Source: a virus. From it: a stretch of 26,386 nucleotides of DNA. Where the stretch lies: the IMG/VR virus record IMGVR_UViG_3300027917_000156, positions 1 through 26,386 of that record. The stretch is one strand, 5' to 3'. A program made the translations under genes and the position numbers. Below are positions 25,801 to 26,386 of the stretch, one piece after another (position 1 is the stretch's first letter; each line of letters starts with the position of its first letter). The notes beneath the pieces are model-generated. The model had not been told where the DNA came from and ran no database searches. It saw nothing but the letters and a program-made list of their open reading frames with translations.

Positions 25801-26386
25801 GTTACTCCAAGCACGAGACAAAAAATAATGCCTGCTTTAGATATTGCTGAAACAAAAAAATATGTAGACGCTCAAAAAGCAAGACAACAAGAAATAGAAC
25901 TTACTGCGCAGAGAGAGTTATTTGAAGACCTAACAGGCCTATCTCCAGATGAACTTAGTTTTCAAGAAATGAGAGAGATAGTTTATGGTGTAGAGCAAGA
26001 GCAACCAGAGGCAGAGCGAGCCTCTGAGCTTGAAAGAAAAGCAAAAGCAAAAGCTGAGATAGTCAGAAAAGGACTTAACAAGGCTTTTGATACTGTATCT
26101 ACAATAGTAAATGAATTAATTGAAACAGAAACAGACCCGTTTACTGGAGAAAAATTTAGCCTTACTGATGCTCAGAAAACATTGGTTAAGGATTTTATTA
26201 ATATAGATATAAATAAGCTTAGTGAACAAGACACTATTATAGCTTTGGATTCATTAATAAACTTTGCTACCAACAAAACTACAGGAGGTATGGGTGCAAT
26301 AGTTCAAAGAGACAAAGGTAAGTTAGGCGTTGAGACTATGAAGTCTTTAGGGATTATTGCTAAACCTTTATCTGCTATTTTAAAAT
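22888..26386 (+). CDS. Very large internal/ejection-type virion protein (3' end beyond window)
   Basis: The frame is open from ATG 22888 to the right edge, at least 1166 residues. Residues 1-55 hold two copies of EGAFESPE (13-20 and 40-47), each within a short helical unit. Residues ~170-205 are charged and lead into a Gly/Ala-rich hydrophobic stretch (from 191: SLATGLGTGAAAGLATGG) that could insert into a membrane. A segment with IRRRAGARGISIASIDALTA and a second Gly/Ala-rich stretch follow. An acidic Pro/Val-rich linker lies near 470-520, then long Lys/Glu/Ala coiled-coil regions to the end. This fits large ejected proteins (T7 gp16 type) or the polyvalent proteins of large phages. No transglycosylase motif is seen in the visible part. 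The start follows directly on the previous stop (TAGATG). Confidence 0.7.
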   Translation, partial: MFEIEELFDLTIEGAFESPEDFNAFASQATPEELFSVMVEGAFESPEELLASFKKKDETDMDSVSGAGFSVLPAGEKDTWLERTFGKTHVTDFFGDMYRSMQQGLAQGATVDDALKLFYSGKDVDEEDVRDYISAVQNMEGFQPSDEMKEFDEIYQKEGGGIMGFLKGVYKNPTVIPQIFTSSMFAMANKGSLATGLGTGAAAGLATGGIGAIPGAIFGLSGALETGVSFTEFLKEELGDKAFTEENIKEVLEDQGALNKIRRRAGARGISIASIDALTAGVASKVGASVAKTAGKAAAGATRGVVEAVGGGVGEVAGRGLAGQEMDVAEIGFEAIGGTATAPVTIIGRVAETGMAYYKLPKYKIRNVDVTKEEFIKEIESATPEEILSMDTSVKNDEEVSGIMNKAWKDATIIKQTTEVLPGINEEELAEIVELTKRKELLEANGGEVAKAELPQVNNRIKEITNAVRERSTKTPPVPDQPKVGEEVGERDTAGEVAGEVAPEEGVEVTEVSKEEALKPTKEKGIEPAVEERFETKRVKITQPFTIGQTEVVLNEDGTIKSATRKGQPVSGKALNKIEKIILRDVIDIDAGEKAPVRADITEENIDQYIADESNNIREIAFSIQNQRGKSKSREQIIQEAKDATKLSALEQSYFTLKDLSKYYDARILKETDVAPGKDLRRDRGVSKNIKRYWVLPETDKFGRKTIGISDFAKTAEELGLTPDQLVDIIVQFPTRNVLKPTTGEVVDLGPSSTLMDLENKFTEITKIKPSKNIIDFILSTDVDAIPVDLLKSLEQEQLQREAAEPGLFGKKKGPAAEKIVAEPKKEITVDEAKALKDQIKLEVRAAREAKADQTQRRKALSSAITNLIGQGLIDTNKAKQLIKQISNVDLNKAINVERVLAYVEKTLKEADYAAKLNEAEALRKKIKKLSKNKNIEVSSTEAAENFTAIDPVFVEDINTYIEQANKVKDGVTPSTRQKIMPALDIAETKKYVDAQKARQQEIELTAQRELFEDLTGLSPDELSFQEMREIVYGVEQEQPEAERASELERKAKAKAEIVRKGLNKAFDTVSTIVNELIETETDPFTGEKFSLTDAQKTLVKDFINIDINKLSEQDTIIALDSLINFATNKTTGGMGAIVQRDKGKLGVETMKSLGIIAKPLSAILK
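22924..23028 (+). repeat. Two imperfect repeats encoding EGAFESPE
   Basis: The 24-bp units at 22924-22947 and 23005-23028 differ at two third-codon positions and encode the same eight residues. They begin two successive helical units at the N-terminus of the last protein, which suggests a small internal duplication. Confidence 0.85.
24367..24390 (+). repeat. Perfect 12-bp tandem duplication in the last gene
   Basis: GCCGGGGAAGTT occurs twice in a row and encodes AGEVAGEV in the acidic linker. It is notably GC-rich for this genome and stays in frame, as expected for a slippage event in an unstructured linker. Confidence 0.85.

Noticed and set aside
1-26386. tRNA genes, integrase, insertion sequences or attachment sites
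   Set aside because: None were recognised by eye; the gaps are too short to hold a tRNA and no transposase or integrase motif is present in any frame examined.

Overview
The window is the virion-structure arm of a tailed phage (or prophage) genome. It is AT-rich and tightly packed, with every gene on the plus strand and no intergenic gap above about 80 bp. The order is terminase, portal, scaffold, major capsid protein, head-tail adaptors, tail-tube B-like protein, tail/adhesin genes, then three large internal-virion/ejection-type genes. With no tail-sheath or tape-measure gene, this suggests a podovirus-like virion. The host is most likely a member of the Bacteroidota. Start codons lack clear Shine-Dalgarno sequences and follow A/T-rich leaders, and five gene starts have the Bacteroidota -7 element TAnnTTTG 7 to 18 nt upstream. 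No tRNA, CRISPR array, integrase or insertion sequence was seen.

Layout. 1-7379 is the head module: terminase large subunit (5' end outside the window), portal, scaffold-like protein, major capsid protein and a small unknown head protein. Rho-independent terminators follow the last two. 7458-14167 holds two head-tail connector-like proteins and a 1611-residue tail-tube-B-like protein with an adhesin-like C-terminal extension. 14179-19675 is the unusual part. Two modular tail proteins carrying long Thr-Pro linkers flank a translationally coupled three-gene cassette: a tandem two-domain 2OG-Fe(II) oxygenase of the prolyl 4-hydroxylase type, a radical SAM protein with a SPASM-like C-terminal region, and a glycosyltransferase resembling the Skp1-hydroxyproline GlcNAc-transferase family (GT60). 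19697-26386 carries a GNAT acetyltransferase and three internal/ejection-type proteins, the last running off the right edge.

Main idea. The (Thr-Pro)n linkers occur four times in three virion genes, about 79 Xaa-Pro dipeptides in all. They sit directly beside a predicted prolyl hydroxylase and a glycosyltransferase whose eukaryotic relatives add GlcNAc to hydroxyproline or to threonine-rich mucin peptides. I infer a phage-encoded system that hydroxylates and glycosylates the stalk-like linkers of its own tail proteins, with the radical SAM enzyme adding a further modification. The gene identities rest on visible motifs; the substrate assignment is inference from gene order and family chemistry.
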